DNA from: Williamwhitmania taraxaci
Lineage (GTDB): Bacteria > Bacteroidota > Bacteroidia > Bacteroidales > Williamwhitmaniaceae
Direction of reading: 5' to 3'
Length of the DNA: 41,607 nt
NCBI RefSeq assembly: GCF_900096565.1
Contig: NZ_FMYP01000036.1
Coordinates: 1-41,607, forward strand
The position numbers were made by a program, and so were the translations under genes. The notes under the pieces were generated by a model. It did no database searches. It saw only the letters and a list, made by a program, of their open reading frames with translations, and was not told where the DNA came from. Shown here piece after piece: positions 18,139 to 26,498 of the stretch; position 1 is the stretch's first letter; each line of letters starts with the position of its first letter.

Positions 18139-18327
18139 CTATTTCTTGTATTTGTTTTCATAGGCAAAACAGATAAATTCCGGCGCCTCATTTTCGTCGA
18201 GTCGAGTAAGATTGCATAAGATCTCCTCGTTGGGATCATCGTCCTTTGCACAGGAGAAGCACAACTGTGGTTTGGGAAATAGGTCTGGATTTAATTCCAC
18301 GCCATCGTCGGTATAGTATGGAGCCAT
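18139..18327 (-). CDS. Small conserved-looking protein with four cysteines
   Basis: 62 residues, soluble and acidic. Two Cys lie in a CxxC (LCFSCAKDDD, residues 23-26), with further Cys at positions 38 and 53 (LCNLTR and FICFAY), so a bound zinc or iron is conceivable. I recall similar short proteins in Bacteroidota but know no function. It begins with ATG at 18327 and lies 56 bases downstream of the toxin gene on the same strand, so it may belong to the same transcript. Confidence 0.6.
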   Translation of the reverse strand: MAPYYTDDGVELNPDLFPKPQLCFSCAKDDDPNEEILCNLTRLDENEAPEFICFAYENKYKK

Positions 18328-18383
18328 ATCATAAAAGTATTACGGTTATCACTCATACAGCAAATAAGCAATTAAAAGTAATC

Positions 18384-18704
18384 CTAATCCGTCAACGCTT
18401 TAAGCTTTTCAGGATTTTGTCTGGCATCGAAAACAGCCATAACCTCAACAATATTCGCATTAAAGCAGTAGATGATCTTGTAATTTTTTTCAACTAAAAA
18501 TCGATACTCCTTTCCATAAACTCTACCCTTAAGCAGGGGTTCCAAAACACCAACCATCGGATTTGACTCAAGAATTAATGACACTTCAATTAATTTCTTG
18601 ACTATCTTCCGAGCTACCGTAGGGCTTGCTTTTTCTTTGTAATAGGAGTAAATATCTTCAAGTTGACCTAGTGCAGTATCGGACCAAAGGACCTTTACTT
18701 CCAT
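18384..18704 (-). CDS. RelE/ParE-family toxin
   Basis: 106 residues, the usual length. It shows the fold pattern of the family: VLWSDTALGQLEDIYSYYKEKASPTVARKIVKKLIE at the start, then NPMVGVLEP, the strand YRFLVEKNYKIIYCF and the C-terminal VEVMAVFDARQNPEKL. It resembles the ParE branch (gyrase inhibitors) as much as the RelE branch (mRNA cleavage), so the target cannot be given. The gene overlaps the antitoxin gene by 10 bases. Confidence 0.88.
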   Translation of the reverse strand: MEVKVLWSDTALGQLEDIYSYYKEKASPTVARKIVKKLIEVSLILESNPMVGVLEPLLKGRVYGKEYRFLVEKNYKIIYCFNANIVEVMAVFDARQNPEKLKALTD

Positions 18705-18937
18705 TTGTCGACCTTTTTAAGTAGTTCTCTGGCTTCGCTAACTCGGCCTGCTTTAATATCGTCCTCTGATTTATCAATCATTCCATAGAATTCCTCCATG
18801 GTCATGGGGCTCAACTCCTTCTCCAACTTCTTCTTTCGCTCATCACGAAGCACTTGCTCGAGTTTAGCAATAACCTCTTCGTCCGAAACCCGCAGGAACT
18901 CTTGAACAAGACTCAGTTTTCTTGCTTCTATGTTCAT
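18695..18937 (-). CDS. Antitoxin of the RelE/ParE-type pair
   Basis: 80 residues from the ATG at 18937 (MNIEARKLSLVQEFLRVSDEEVI, the start common in such antitoxins); an ATG 15 bases upstream is also open. The protein is charged and helical with a C-terminal acidic/basic tail (DDIKAGRVSEARELLKKVDKW) that would wrap the toxin. No DNA-binding motif is obvious, so autoregulation is unclear. It is first in the pair, as usual. Confidence 0.8.
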   Translation of the reverse strand: MNIEARKLSLVQEFLRVSDEEVIAKLEQVLRDERKKKLEKELSPMTMEEFYGMIDKSEDDIKAGRVSEARELLKKVDKWK

Positions 18938-18984
18938 GATTTTTTTCTTCAAATATAGGAAATTTCACTACTCCAGTAAAGGGG

Positions 18985-19038
18985 CTAAGTTAATATTGAA
19001 CAGAATGATGTAAGTATAAGGAATAGTATATGGCGCAT
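18985..19038 (-). pseudogene. Decayed copy of the 5' end of the hydrolase gene
   Basis: From the ATG at 19038 the frame reads MRHILFLILTSFCSILT and then stops. It matches the signal peptide of the hydrolase (MRYILSIVFILASFFSSFT) residue by residue with a short deletion. The upstream leader is also the same. The homology ends where the antitoxin region begins, so the rest of this copy is missing. Confidence 0.65.
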
Positions 19039-19099
19039 TTCTCATTATTAGGTAGAATAAAAATTTAACCACAGAGAACACGGAGTTTTTACACAGAGA
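19001..19099. repeat. Direct repeat, copy B (leader and remnant of the hydrolase 5' end)
   Basis: Second copy of the stretch at 17909-18015, including the leader AAAAATTTAACCACAGAG and the CACAGAG-rich part. The two copies enclose the toxin-antitoxin pair and the small Cys protein. Confidence 0.75.
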
Positions 19100-19179
19100 T
19101 GATTTGGTAATCTGCAAAGAAATGATGCACCCTTCGTCCACCTTCTTAAACTTCATCCCATTCTTTTAACTTCTTCTGT

Positions 19180-19743
19180 TTAAAACCCCAACTCCTCCTC
19201 AATTGGCACCAGCGCATCAATGGAGAGCTGTGCAAAGTCGGCCATGGGGACTCCAATGAGCTCGCACTCCAGAATGCTTTCGCGCCTTACCGAGGCGGCA
19301 AAGGCTTTCTCCTTCATGCGCTTTACAATCGATTTGGCCTTAACCACCGAGATTTTCTTTTCGGGGTAAACGTAGGCAGTGGCAAAGATGAGGCCTGTAA
19401 TGGTTTCGCCGGCGGCAAGGGCGTGTTCAAACTCGGTGGTTCGGGTTCGGTTCACCGCACTCTCGTTGTGCATCCGAATGGCTTCGGCAATCTCGGGATC
19501 GAAGCCCAGTTCCAGCAGCATATCGGCACCCATGTTGGCATGGCGGCACATGTCGTTGTCGCAAATATCGATATCAATGTCGTGAAGCAGTCCGGCCATG
19601 CCCCACTTCTCCTCATCGCGGCCCAGTTTAATGGCTAAGGCGCGCATCACCGCTTCCGAAGCGAGGCTATGAGCAATCATACGTGGGTTGGATACGTGCT
19701 TATGGAGCAGTTCGAGGGCTTGGGTTCGAGTGTAGGTGTTCAT
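19180..19743 (-). CDS. HD-domain protein (predicted phosphohydrolase)
   Basis: 187 residues. The HD motif is at residues 54-55 (GLLHDIDIDICD), with further possible metal ligands His25 (RMIAHSLASE), His68 (CRHANMGADML) and His92 (IRMHNE). The order H...HD...H...H agrees with HDIG-type hydrolases of the COG2316 kind, which are of about this length. The substrate is unknown, probably a nucleotide or other phosphoester. It stands alone, starts with ATG at 19743 and is somewhat richer in G and C than its neighbours. Confidence 0.83.
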   Translation of the reverse strand: MNTYTRTQALELLHKHVSNPRMIAHSLASEAVMRALAIKLGRDEEKWGMAGLLHDIDIDICDNDMCRHANMGADMLLELGFDPEIAEAIRMHNESAVNRTRTTEFEHALAAGETITGLIFATAYVYPEKKISVVKAKSIVKRMKEKAFAASVRRESILECELIGVPMADFAQLSIDALVPIEEELGF

Positions 19744-19957
19744 AGTATAGGTTGATTTAATGGTAGGCTAAGGTGCAAAAAAATATGAAAAAGAGCAAAG
19801 AGAGGCTATAAACTTTAGGTGTGCTCTATTATTGGGTGTGAAGAAGGCGGCGCAACAATGACAATTGCATTTTACCGCAGCAGTGCGCGCCGCCATTGGT
19901 TAATAACCTTTACTATTCTACAAATAGTTCGCAGCAATGCTGCTGAGTGTGGCGCAC

Positions 19958-19994
19958 AACAAAAAAGCGCGGACAAATCGCCCACGCTTTTCTT
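19958..19994 (-). terminator. Terminator of the RND efflux operon
   Basis: Read on the minus strand, the stem AAAAGCG...CGCTTTT (19963-19969 and 19985-19991) with an inner GG/CC pairing is followed by TTTTTTGTTG. It lies about 45 bases after the stop of the TolC-like gene. The rest of the 293-base gap 19744-20036 contains several GCAGC/GCTGC repeats but no gene I can support. Confidence 0.65.
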
Positions 19995-20036
19995 TCATAT
20001 CCAAATTGAATTCTCAAGCACAAGGCCTTCCTTTCA

Positions 20037-21347
20037 CTATTCACTTTTCACAACAATTGCCCCCATAAGCACCTGCAAGTTTACCTCGGCTGTTTTAGCC
20101 TTTAGCTGAGCATTTAGGTAGCGGTATTCAGAGTTAAGCAAACGAGTTTGAGCGTCGCGCAACTCAAGGTCGCTAATCATTCCAATCTTATACTTTTCGA
20201 GGGCCACAGTAACGTTGGTTCTCGACAAATCGGTCGATTTTTGTTCCACTTCAACCAACGCAATAGCAAGAGTAAGGTCGTTGTAGTATTTCAACGCTTC
20301 ACCCCTAACATCAATAATTGTTTGAGTAGAACGAATCTCCTGCGACTCCCTAAGCAACCGTGCGTTTTTTACATTTCGATTAGCATTCATTCCGTTGAAA
20401 AGGGTAACCGACGCACCCAGTCCGAACGATGGACCAAGGCTCCGATACACTTCGGTGGTTCCGGATGGTGTTTCGCTTCGCGAAAAAGTATAGGCCGACG
20501 ACAGCGTTACCCTTGGGTAGCGAGCTGCATTAGCCTCCTTTACGGCAACCTCCTTTATCCGAAGGTTGAGTTTGGCCACCATCAAATCCTTGTTCTGCGC
20601 ATCGAGTTTTGTGTAAATATCGTCGAGCACAATTGCCTGCGCTGTTGGAACAGCACGCTCCACCTCAAATTGAGTTTCGGGAGCTCTTCCTAGCGTTTTA
20701 TTCAGTTCTACCTTCAGGTTGGCAATCTTACTCTGCTGCGAAAGCAGCTGCGACGAGTCGGCACGATAATCGACCTCGGCCTGCATAGTGGCCAGCTGGT
20801 AACCAGAACCAATGTAGGCCTTTTGGCGAGCCACGCTTAACCGCTCCAGCGAAAGGCTAAGTATCTCCTTATAGTTCTCAAGCAACTTTTGCTCCTGCAC
20901 AATGGTGCAATACGAAATAATTATGGAAGCCGAAACATCTTCAACCGCTATTTGTGCGCTAAGGTCGCCTAAGTCGCGGAGCAGCGAAAGCCGCTCACGG
21001 TTAGCAAACATGGCAAAGCCATCAAATAGCGTCCAGCCAAGCTGCACGCCGGCATTCAATCCTTGCGTTTTGTAGCCATTGCTCTCAACAGATGTACCGT
21101 TGGCTAAGTCTTGCTTTATATCCATACTCGATTGCGTTGCACTTCCTGTAGCATCAACCTTTGGAAGAAACCCAGCATTTCCAAGCGAGCTGTTATTCTT
21201 GGCAATGGAAGCATCGTTGCGAGCAATACGAATGGAGAAGTTGCTCTCAAGCCCCATGCGCAGGGCATCGTTCAAGGTGAGCGTATCCTGTGCGGTTGCT
21301 ATCATCGGTAGCAACATCATCAGTATTATATATTTTAGAGAAGACAT
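20037..21347 (-). CDS. TolC-family outer-membrane channel of the RND operon
   Basis: 436 residues from the ATG at 21347, one base after the stop of the pump gene with GAAGAG upstream; ATGs at 21359 and 21371 are open and would overlap the pump. A signal peptide (SSLKYIILMMLLPMIATAQ) is followed by the long helical repeats of the OEP family, with DTLTLNDALRMGLESNFSIRIARND near the start and LEKYKIGMISDLELRDAQTRLLNSEYRYLNAQ near the end. Partner of the following RND pump and adaptor; last gene of the operon. Confidence 0.9.
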   Translation of the reverse strand: MSSLKYIILMMLLPMIATAQDTLTLNDALRMGLESNFSIRIARNDASIAKNNSSLGNAGFLPKVDATGSATQSSMDIKQDLANGTSVESNGYKTQGLNAGVQLGWTLFDGFAMFANRERLSLLRDLGDLSAQIAVEDVSASIIISYCTIVQEQKLLENYKEILSLSLERLSVARQKAYIGSGYQLATMQAEVDYRADSSQLLSQQSKIANLKVELNKTLGRAPETQFEVERAVPTAQAIVLDDIYTKLDAQNKDLMVAKLNLRIKEVAVKEANAARYPRVTLSSAYTFSRSETPSGTTEVYRSLGPSFGLGASVTLFNGMNANRNVKNARLLRESQEIRSTQTIIDVRGEALKYYNDLTLAIALVEVEQKSTDLSRTNVTVALEKYKIGMISDLELRDAQTRLLNSEYRYLNAQLKAKTAEVNLQVLMGAIVVKSE

Positions 21348-21348
21348 A

Positions 21349-24300
21349 TTACTCTTCATGGCTAATAACATTTGGCTTTACAGTTGAAATATAGGTGTAG
21401 AGCGCAGGAATCACATAGAGTGTGAGAATAAGCGCAAAGAGCAATCCACCAATAATGGTAATACCCATGGACGCACGGCTAGTGGAAGCAGCACCAAGTG
21501 CCAGCGCAATTGGCAGTGCTCCAAACATAGTTGCCAAGCTGGTCATTAGGATGGGGCGTAACCGCTGACGAGCAGCAAACTGAACAGCTTCAATACGGTT
21601 CATTCCTTGCTCCTTTTTCTGGTTAGCAAACTCTACAATTAGAATTCCATTCTTGGTAACAATACCCACCAGCACAATAATTCCAATTTGGCTAAAGATG
21701 TTTAACGTCTGGCCAAATATCCATAGCGAAAGAATAGCACCAGCCAGGGCCAACGGCACCGTAAACATGATAATAAGCGGGTCGCGGAAACTTTCGAACT
21801 GAGCAGCCAAAACAAGATACACCAACACCAGTGCAAGAAAAAAGGCAAAGAAAATACTGTTGGAACTCTCCTCAAACTGTTGAGATGTTCCGGTAAGCGT
21901 TGTGGAGAAGGTATCGTCGAGCGTTGATTTAGATATTTCGCGCATTGCGTCAATTCCTTGTCCAAGAGTATAGCCGGGAACCAGCGATGCGCTAAAGGTA
22001 GCTGCAACGTATCGGTTGTAACGGTATCGTTGCGGAGGAATACTCTGTTCCGAGGTAGTTACCAAGCTACCCAAATCCACCAGTTTACCACTACTGGATC
22101 TAAGGTATATCCCTAACAAGTCGGAAGGATCGTCGCGGAATTGCCTATCGGCTTGTCCTATCACATAGTATTGTTTCCCATTCCTAATAAAGTAGCCATA
22201 CCGCTGACCGCTGAAGTAGAGCTGCAACGCCTCCGCAATATCGACAACAGTAATTCCTGAAGCACGGGCTTTATCGCGATCGATGCTAACTACCAGCTCC
22301 GGTTTATTAAACTTAAGGTTAACGTCCACTACCTGAAAACGACCATCGGCTTGTGCCTTGGACAGAAACAGAGGAACAGCCTCTTTCAGTTTCTCGAAGT
22401 TTACAGCCTGCACCACAAACTGAACAGGCAAACCACCGCCCCTGCCGGTGCTGATGGTTTGATCCTGGGTAACAAATGCCCGTGCAAATGGCTTGCCCTT
22501 TAGGTAAGCCGACACCTGATCGGCAATGTCCGCTTGGGTGCGCATGCGCTCGTTGGGTTGCTTCAGCATTACCCTAACGAAGCCGCTGTTGCTGCTGCCT
22601 GAACCAGGAGCGGTCAGTGCTATTATTGCATTCTTCTCTGAAATCGTATCAACGTAGGCGGCTAACTCTTTCATGTAGCCATCCATTGCCTCAAATGAAG
22701 TTCCTTCAGGAGCAGTAGCAGAGATGCTAAAACGGCTCTTATCCTCCATTGGAGCCAATTCGGAAGGAATAAGCCTGCCCACAAAAACAAAAATAAGAAG
22801 GGAAATGGCCATTACAACATAGGCAAGATATCGCTTCCCTATAAACTTATCGAGTGAGCGACCATAGCTCTCTGACAATCTATCTATTCCACGTCCAATA
22901 GGGCCCAGTATACGCCCCTCGCGCTTATGCGTTCCCTTTAGCATTCGAGAGCACATCATGGGGGTAAGCGTAAGCGATACCACCGCCGAAATTAGAACTG
23001 ACCCGGCTACAACCATACCGAACTCGCGGAACAACCTTCCAGTAATTCCTTGAAGAAATAGAATGGGCATAAATACGGCAACCAGCGTAATAGTGGTAGA
23101 GATAATAGCGAAGTAAATCTCATGGCTCCCTTTGTGACCTGCCTTATAGGGATCCATCCCCTGCTCAATTTTCGAGTAGATATTCTCGAGCACCACAATA
23201 GCATCATCCACCACCAATCCGGTTGCCAGCACAATTCCTAAGAGTGATAGCAGATTGATGGAGAAGCCGGCAATATACATAACAAAGAATGATCCAATAA
23301 GCGATATTGGAATCGCCACCATTGGAATAAGGGTGGTTCGCCAACTCCGGAGGAAGATAAAAATTACTAAAATTACAAGACCAAAAGCCAACAAAATAGT
23401 CTCTTCTACTTCGGTGATCCCTTTGCGAATTGATATAGTAGAATCAAAGGCGTTGGTTACCACAATATCGGTCGGGAGCTCTTTCTTGATCTGATCCATT
23501 CGCTTATAAACCTCATCGGCGATAGCGATATAGTTGGAACCTGGCTGCGGGCTGATAGCAACCCCAACCATAGGGATTAATTCATTCCCTCTTAAAGTGG
23601 AACGCTCATTTTCAGGAGCATAATCGGCTCTACCAATGTCGCGCATCTTTACTGCAACACCGTCTTTCTCCTTAATAATTAGATTATTGAATTCGGTTGG
23701 TGTCTCAAGCCGGCCGAGCGTGCGGATAGACAAATCGGTAAAATAGCCCTCAACACGACCCGTGGGCAACTCAATATTCTCACGCGACAGGGCGGTTTTA
23801 ATATCAGACGGAGTAATGCCATATGCAGCCAACTTTTTAGGATCCAAGTATAACCTCATGGCATATCTCTTCTCGCCCCAAATATTAATTCCGCTTACAC
23901 CGGGAACAGTTTGGAGCCGTTCCTTGATTACGTTATTTGCAATATCCGTAAGATCCAGCAGATCGCGCTTGCTACTCTGTATGGTGAGCGACATGATAGG
24001 ATCAGAGTTTGCATCGGCCTTAGTTACAATGGGCGGATCGGCATCGGGAGGAAGGTTACGAATGGCCCGGGACACACGGTCACGAACGTCGTTTGCCGCA
24101 TCGGACATATCCATTCCAAGATCAAACTCGATGGTGATGTTGCTACGGCCGTCGGAACTACTGGAGGTAATCGATTTAATACCGGCAATACCGTTGATAG
24201 ATGCTTCGAGCGGTTCGGTAATTTGCGCCTCCATTACATCGGAGTTGGCTCCAGTGTAAGAGGTAGAAACCGAAACAATTGGAGGATCAACGCTAGGATA

Positions 24301-24408
24301 TTCCCGAACGCCAAGGTAGGAAAACCCGATTGCTCCAAAGAGCAATATAACAATTGATATTACCGAGGCCAATACAGGCCTGTTAATACTTAGTGAAGAT
24401 ATATTCAT
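21349..24408 (-). CDS. AcrB/MexB-type (HAE1) RND multidrug efflux pump
   Basis: 1019 residues, the normal length. The N terminus FSINRPVLASV-like (SLSINRPVLASVISIVILLFGAIG) and the relay helix GLVVDDAIVVLENI with the two acidic residues Asp401 and Asp402 are typical of the hydrophobe/amphiphile type, and differ clearly from the metal pump of the window. Twelve membrane segments and two porter loops are present. Other marks are REYPSVDPP, RSWRTTLIP and GIVTKNGILIVEFAN. The gene begins 2 bases after the adaptor and ends 1 base before the channel gene. Substrates are likely organic compounds such as drugs or bile-like detergents. Confidence 0.94.
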   Translation of the reverse strand: MNISSLSINRPVLASVISIVILLFGAIGFSYLGVREYPSVDPPIVSVSTSYTGANSDVMEAQITEPLEASINGIAGIKSITSSSSDGRSNITIEFDLGMDMSDAANDVRDRVSRAIRNLPPDADPPIVTKADANSDPIMSLTIQSSKRDLLDLTDIANNVIKERLQTVPGVSGINIWGEKRYAMRLYLDPKKLAAYGITPSDIKTALSRENIELPTGRVEGYFTDLSIRTLGRLETPTEFNNLIIKEKDGVAVKMRDIGRADYAPENERSTLRGNELIPMVGVAISPQPGSNYIAIADEVYKRMDQIKKELPTDIVVTNAFDSTISIRKGITEVEETILLAFGLVILVIFIFLRSWRTTLIPMVAIPISLIGSFFVMYIAGFSINLLSLLGIVLATGLVVDDAIVVLENIYSKIEQGMDPYKAGHKGSHEIYFAIISTTITLVAVFMPILFLQGITGRLFREFGMVVAGSVLISAVVSLTLTPMMCSRMLKGTHKREGRILGPIGRGIDRLSESYGRSLDKFIGKRYLAYVVMAISLLIFVFVGRLIPSELAPMEDKSRFSISATAPEGTSFEAMDGYMKELAAYVDTISEKNAIIALTAPGSGSSNSGFVRVMLKQPNERMRTQADIADQVSAYLKGKPFARAFVTQDQTISTGRGGGLPVQFVVQAVNFEKLKEAVPLFLSKAQADGRFQVVDVNLKFNKPELVVSIDRDKARASGITVVDIAEALQLYFSGQRYGYFIRNGKQYYVIGQADRQFRDDPSDLLGIYLRSSSGKLVDLGSLVTTSEQSIPPQRYRYNRYVAATFSASLVPGYTLGQGIDAMREISKSTLDDTFSTTLTGTSQQFEESSNSIFFAFFLALVLVYLVLAAQFESFRDPLIIMFTVPLALAGAILSLWIFGQTLNIFSQIGIIVLVGIVTKNGILIVEFANQKKEQGMNRIEAVQFAARQRLRPILMTSLATMFGALPIALALGAASTSRASMGITIIGGLLFALILTLYVIPALYTYISTVKPNVISHEE

Positions 24409-24410
24409 TG

Positions 24411-25487
24411 TTACTTACTCTTTTTCGATGGTTTACTACCTTTTGCCCCTATTGCCTTAACTGCCATGCTATCTTTTATGGTATTGAGACCGGAGATAAT
24501 CAGAGAATCACCAACGCTAATACCCGATGAAATCTCTACCTCGGTGGATGTTCTATCACCTAGCACCACAGGAGTTAACTTGGCCACTCCATTCTTAAGG
24601 ATAAACACATTTTGAGTATTCAACGTTGGGTAGAGTGCCTGTGGAGGAACAGCCATCATATTGGGCAGATTCTGAAAACTCAATGACACTTTTGCAAACG
24701 ATCCGGGAAGAATTCTTCCTGAGTTGTTTGAGCATCGGGCGCGAACCGTAAGAGAGCGTGTAGACTGGTCGATAGACGATTCCGTTGCATACACAACGGC
24801 TTTCTGTGTTGCTTTCCCTTCACCTACTGCAAGTTCTATTTGAAGACCATTTTTTATGTAAGGAGCAATACGCTCGGGAACCGAAAATTCCACCTTTAGT
24901 GGATTATCCTGAACCAGCGTGGCAATAGTTGTATTGGTGGAGACGTAAGCACCGGGGCTCACCTTACGAAGTCCAATGCGCCCACTAAACGGAGCCCGAA
25001 CTTGTGTCTTCTCCTGCTGTGCTTTGGCGAGTGCGATGTCGGCACGAATTCCTTCTAGGTTATTCAACGCGGCATCGTAATCTTGCTGGCTGAGTGCTTT
25101 CATATCCAGCAGTTTTTTCTTGCGACCTTCGTCATCGGCAGCCAGCTTCTCATCGAGTTTTAACTTTTGCAGCTTGGCCTTAATCTCGCTATCGTTGATT
25201 TGTGCTAGCAGCGTGCCTTGAGTTACCAGCGCACCTTCGTTGAGGTTTAGCGATATGAGCTTACCGGAAGTTTCGGTTTGCAGCTCAACCGTCTCGTTGG
25301 GGAGTATGGTTGCAGCCACCACGAGGTTGCGCTCCATTGTCTTCGACTCCACTAGTATTACATCTACCATCACAGGGCCTTTGCCACCCTTACCCGGACC
25401 ACCAGATTGCTTCTTCGACTCTCCACATGAAGAGAGCCCTATTGCCATAAGGATGGCGCTTCCAACAAACAGCTGCTTTAATCTCAT
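24411..25487 (-). CDS. RND periplasmic adaptor (AcrA/MexA-like lipoprotein)
   Basis: 358 residues with lipobox LSSC; Cys21 is the lipid anchor (IGLSSCGESKK). The barrel-sandwich halves (TSGKLISLNLNEGALVTQGTLLAQI and VRAPFSGRIGLRKVSPGAYV), a helical hairpin between them and the beta-barrel and distal domains follow in the usual order. The C terminus is Lys/Ser-rich. First gene of the operon adaptor-pump-channel, with a promoter-like box 38 bases upstream of the ATG. Confidence 0.92.
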   Translation of the reverse strand: MRLKQLFVGSAILMAIGLSSCGESKKQSGGPGKGGKGPVMVDVILVESKTMERNLVVAATILPNETVELQTETSGKLISLNLNEGALVTQGTLLAQINDSEIKAKLQKLKLDEKLAADDEGRKKKLLDMKALSQQDYDAALNNLEGIRADIALAKAQQEKTQVRAPFSGRIGLRKVSPGAYVSTNTTIATLVQDNPLKVEFSVPERIAPYIKNGLQIELAVGEGKATQKAVVYATESSIDQSTRSLTVRARCSNNSGRILPGSFAKVSLSFQNLPNMMAVPPQALYPTLNTQNVFILKNGVAKLTPVVLGDRTSTEVEISSGISVGDSLIISGLNTIKDSMAVKAIGAKGSKPSKKSK

Positions 25488-25525
25488 ATATCGTATCGTT
25501 AATTTATTCGTTGCAGTGATTATGA

Positions 25526-25533
25526 CAAAAGTA
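25526..25533 (-). promoter_or_regulatory. Probable -7 box of the RND operon
   Basis: The minus strand has TACTTTTG, a full match to TAnnTTTG, 39-46 bases upstream of the adaptor start. No TTTG lies at the correct distance upstream (the nearest, TTTC at 25558-25561, is 24 bases away), so the promoter is either weak or needs an activator. Confidence 0.4.
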
Positions 25534-25626
25534 ATTCAAAAAGGATTAGCCTCCTTAGAAAAGAGATTCCTAAACATTTACTTTAGACAACAGAGCGGGG
25601 GATTACTTGCGGGGGTGAGAGGTGAA

Positions 25627-25687
25627 AAGTTAAAAGTTAAAGGAGGGTTTGGTAGCAAGATTGAATGCGGTGCAGGTGGGGGAAAGT
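25627..25687. repeat. Low-complexity direct repeat, left copy beside the MarR-Emr block
   Basis: 61 bases, nearly identical (about 57 matches) to 30581-30641. It is part of a purine-rich stretch (about 25610-25800) made of short units such as GTGAAAAGTTAAAGG and GGGTTTGGT. Inside the stretch is the perfect hairpin CCCGAT-TT-ATCGGG (25711-25724). No gene is supported in the 461 bases 25488-25948. Confidence 0.8.
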
Positions 25688-25878
25688 GAAAATCGGAGAG
25701 CAACGACGATCCCGATTTATCGGGGGTGAAAGGTGAGAGGTGAAAAGTGAAAGGAGGGTTTGGTGCGTGAGAAGTGAAAAGAGAGTTTGGTGGAAGATAA
25801 AACACAGGTTATCAGAATAACTCAATGCTCGATACAGCAACCATATAGTCTCCAACAAAAATAATTGAGAAACTTTTT

Positions 25879-25920
25879 GTTTCGTTTTGGATAAAAAACG
25901 AAACTATAGTTATACTTTTG
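25879..25920 (+). promoter_or_regulatory. Promoter and palindromic operator of the marR-emr operon
   Basis: A perfect inverted repeat, GTTTCGTTTT (25879-25888) and AAAACGAAAC (25895-25904) with a 6-base spacer, lies directly before the -7 box TACTTTTG (25913-25920). A -33-like TTTG (25886-25889) lies inside the repeat, 23 bases from the -7 box, a little too far. The GTG start of the MarR gene follows 28 bases later. Size, symmetry and position fit an operator for a dimeric MarR protein controlling its own operon. Confidence 0.65.
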
Positions 25921-25948
25921 TAACCATTATAAAAAACAAACCTTTCCA

Positions 25949-26395
25949 GTGATCAAAACGAAGATTGAAGTTATTGCCGAGAACTTGATTACGATTCACC
26001 CCCTACTCTACAAAAGCATCTCGAAGCCTATGCGGAACATAAGTTCGATTACGCCCGGGGGGATGTTTGTAATGGGTAGTTTGAAACGTCACGGTATTCT
26101 TTCCATGACGGACATTGGTAAATGCCTTGCAATGCCAAAACCGCACATAACCGGAATTGTAGACAAGCTAATCGAAAAAGGATATGTGGCACGAACTAAC
26201 GATCCCAACGATCGCCGCATTATCAACATATCACTCACAAAGAAAGGGCTAACAAACTTCGAGAAGATTAAAATGGCATCTACCGAATCGTTAAAAGACA
26301 AACTTCTATTGCTGAGCGAGGAGGAACTTGAGCAGCTTTCGGTTGCCTCGCAACAGGTTAAGGATATTCTGATTTCGATCCTATCCAAACAATAA
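25949..26395 (+). CDS. MarR-family transcriptional regulator
   Basis: 148 residues from a GTG start. The winged helix is clear: LSMTDIGKCLAMPKPHITGIVDKLIEKGYVARTNDPNDRRIINISLTKKG (about residues 50-100), including the DxRxx wing (NDPNDRR). The helices at both ends would form the dimer. Role in the family: repressor released by small phenolic or drug-like ligands, usually of neighbouring efflux genes. It is the first gene before emrA, emrB and a TolC-like gene, 103 bases upstream of emrA. Confidence 0.92.
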   Translation: MIKTKIEVIAENLITIHPLLYKSISKPMRNISSITPGGMFVMGSLKRHGILSMTDIGKCLAMPKPHITGIVDKLIEKGYVARTNDPNDRRIINISLTKKGLTNFEKIKMASTESLKDKLLLLSEEELEQLSVASQQVKDILISILSKQ

Positions 26396-26498
26396 TTACG
26401 AAACAGGTTTATCTGATAAACCAACACCATCATTTTACCACAAACTCTACCAAGAGAACTCCCATTCCCATTAAAAACAAGACTGAAAAAACATATTT

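Noticed and set aside
18968-19156. 62-residue frame behind the HD-domain gene
   Set aside because: It reads in the wrong frame through the decayed hydrolase copy and its leader, which explains the sequence better.
20148-20693. 181-residue frame opposite to the TolC-like gene
   Set aside because: It lies wholly on the antisense strand of a well-supported gene and shows no domain or sensible composition.
23762-24259. 165-residue frame opposite to the RND pump gene
   Set aside because: Antisense to conserved codons of the pump; composition rich in Ser, Arg and Ile without any motif.
25578-25858. Frames with Ser/Phe/Thr/Pro repeats opposite to the low-complexity stretch
   Set aside because: They are simple translations of the short DNA repeats and not protein genes.
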